A stretch of 5,418 nt of DNA. It comes from Bacteroidota bacterium (GTDB lineage: Bacteria > Bacteroidota > Rhodothermia > Rhodothermales > UBA10348). The notes under the pieces are model-generated. The model was given only the letters and a program-made list of their open reading frames with translations, had not been told where the DNA came from and made no database searches. The position numbers and the translations under genes were made by a program. The DNA lies in the NCBI GenBank assembly GCA_024640835.1, contig JAHEEH010000166.1:1-5418 (forward strand), given 5' to 3'. Below are positions 4,206 through 5,418 of the stretch, one piece after another (the first letter of the stretch is position 1; every line of letters begins with the position of its first letter).

Positions 4206-5405
4206 ATGTCCCAACCACGGTACCCGGTCTGGAGAGTCTTCACGTCCAGGACGGCTGTGAATCCACTTTCGCCGGAAGCGGGACGGGGCCTGCCCCGCCT
4301 CGAACGGGTGCGAGCCGTGGTGGGGCTGGTGGTCATCCTGGCCGGATGCGCCCCGGGCGCCGATCTGCCCGTCGCGCGCGGAACGGTGGCGGCCGAACTG
4401 GCGTCGTTGCTGGAGACGCGCCCTGACCTGTCGGGTGCGCTGAGTGTGGCCATCGACTCCGCCGGCGTTCCCGACATCGGAAGTCTCGCCGCCTTCTACG
4501 ATTACGTGGACCAGCTGGTGACCTGGATTCCGGTGGAGCGCGAGATGGTGCCGAGGGTCCTGGCGCTGCACTACGTCATCAACCGGGCGCCGGGTGACGT
4601 GCTGAACGAGGACGAGGAATTCAGCGAATGGCTGAGCGGTGTCGCCAGGGCCTGGGGCGACTTCCTGGACAGCCCGGCGTCGGCGGCCGGGATCGAGTCG
4701 TTCGCGTCGCTGCCCAACTACAAGGTCGACGACTACATCACCGGGCCCAGCGGATGGCAGACGTTCAACCAGTTCTTCGCTCGCCAGGTGCGGCCCGGAA
4801 AGCGGCCCATCGCCGATCTGCTGGACGATGCGGTCATCGTCTCGCCGGCGGATGCCGTCTTCATGGGCTCCTGGCCGATCGACGAAGCCGCTGCGATCAC
4901 GGTGAAAGGTGCGCAATGGCGCATCGCCGATCTGCTCGATGGCAGCCCCTATGCCGAGGCGTTCAGCAACGGCATCTACATGCACAGCTTTCTGCGCGTG
5001 GACGACTACCACCGTTTCCACGTGCCGGTGGGCGGAACGGTGAGAGAGGTCCGGAACGTCCATGGACGCGTCTACATCGACGTGGTGCAGCGCCCCGACG
5101 GCTCCCTGGGTGGAGCGAACGGCGATTCGTACCAGTTCAGCCAGGAACGCGGCCTGGTGATCATCGAGTCGCCTGCGGTCGGGCTGGTTGCGCTGGTCCC
5201 GGTCGGCATGTCGCTCATCTCGTCGGTGACGCTGACCCCCGAAGTGGGCGCCGAGCTGCGCAAGGGCGAGGAGTTCGGGTACTTCCAGTTCGGCGGGTCG
5301 GACATCGTCATGATCTTCCAGAACAGGGAACTCGTGCTCGAGACCGAGGTGGGCGCGAAGCACCTGCAGGGACAGCGGATCGCCCGGATGGAAGAGGCTC
5401 GCTGA
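4206..5405 (+). CDS. Phosphatidylserine-decarboxylase-like pyruvoyl enzyme with lipoprotein signal
   Basis: 399 residues. PSD-family enzymes cut themselves at a Gly-Ser bond; the Ser becomes a pyruvoyl group that decarboxylates phosphatidylserine or, in relatives such as PsiD, an amino acid. Residues 62-175 resemble the extra N-terminal PSDC-type domain (FYDYVDQLVTWIP at 97-109, then YKVDDYITGPSGWQTFNQFFARQVRPGKRPI at 172-202). The core keeps VSPAD (Asp216), DYHRFH (His269, His272) and GYFQFGGSDIVMIF (358-371), with cleavage expected between Gly364 and Ser365, so the expected catalytic Asp-His-Ser set is present. The expected GGST reads GGSD. A hydrophobic stretch after RLERVR ends in LAGC (45-48), a lipobox, so the mature enzyme would be lipid-anchored outside the cytosol. 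The signal's n-region is unusually long (~36 residues); a GTG at 4308 would give a normal one but lacks a ribosome site. PSD or PsiD-like amino-acid decarboxylase: substrate unresolved. Confidence 0.87.
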   Translation: MSQPRYPVWRVFTSRTAVNPLSPEAGRGLPRLERVRAVVGLVVILAGCAPGADLPVARGTVAAELASLLETRPDLSGALSVAIDSAGVPDIGSLAAFYDYVDQLVTWIPVEREMVPRVLALHYVINRAPGDVLNEDEEFSEWLSGVARAWGDFLDSPASAAGIESFASLPNYKVDDYITGPSGWQTFNQFFARQVRPGKRPIADLLDDAVIVSPADAVFMGSWPIDEAAAITVKGAQWRIADLLDGSPYAEAFSNGIYMHSFLRVDDYHRFHVPVGGTVREVRNVHGRVYIDVVQRPDGSLGGANGDSYQFSQERGLVIIESPAVGLVALVPVGMSLISSVTLTPEVGAELRKGEEFGYFQFGGSDIVMIFQNRELVLETEVGAKHLQGQRIARMEEAR

Positions 5406-5418
5406 TCCTTCGAACCTC

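Noticed and set aside
4185..5363. 392-residue open frame on the - strand
   Set aside because: Antisense to the PSD-like gene, with His/Arg/Gln-rich low-complexity composition; the + strand reading keeps a full set of family motifs.

Overview
The window reads as bacterial chromosome from a GC-rich organism. All six protein-coding genes I can support lie on the + strand: one is cut by the left edge and five are complete. Five of the six gene products belong to recognisable families or folds: a beta-propeller-like repeat protein, a small-conductance mechanosensitive channel, a GDCCVxC cysteine-rich mini-protein, a DUF1801/YdhG-like protein, a DinB/DUF1572 protein and a phosphatidylserine-decarboxylase-like protein; the sixth, a two-helix membrane protein, I know only by architecture. 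This gene mix, the GC content and the near absence of Shine-Dalgarno sequences would fit an uncultured Acidobacteriota, Gemmatimonadota or Rhodothermota-like lineage. That placement is inference; the window holds no rRNA or other phylogenetic marker.

Layout: 1-647 is the C-terminal part of a repeat protein with an exact 52-residue period. 648-982 is non-coding, with a hairpin after the stop and an AT-rich promoter-like box. 983-1804 is an MscS channel, followed at short spacing by the 69-residue GDCCVxC protein (1853-2062) and a DUF1801 protein (2121-2462). These three could be co-transcribed. 2463-2770 is a 308-base spacer with palindromes and one copy of a dispersed repeat. 2771-3376 encodes a two-helix membrane protein with a periplasmic domain. 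3377-3580 is a spacer with a strong GC hairpin and the second repeat copy. 3581-4081 encodes a DinB/DUF1572 protein. 4206-5405 encodes a PSD-like pyruvoyl enzyme with a lipoprotein signal, and has the only good Shine-Dalgarno sequence in the window.

No single pathway unites the genes. The possible themes are envelope and stress functions (mechanosensitive channel, membrane protein, lipoprotein decarboxylase) and metal or thiol chemistry (Cys-rich mini-protein, frataxin-like DUF1801, DinB fold with a His metal site). I see no mobile element, CRISPR array, tRNA or defence system.

Three points most deserve a second look. One is a 48-base element present twice (2496-2543 and 3462-3509, 36 of 48 bases identical without gaps), each copy in the spacer before a gene. 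The second is a PSD-family enzyme that appears to be an exported lipoprotein and carries GGSD at the self-cleavage site. The third is the all-cysteine GDCCVxC protein, from a family annotated as including selenoproteins.
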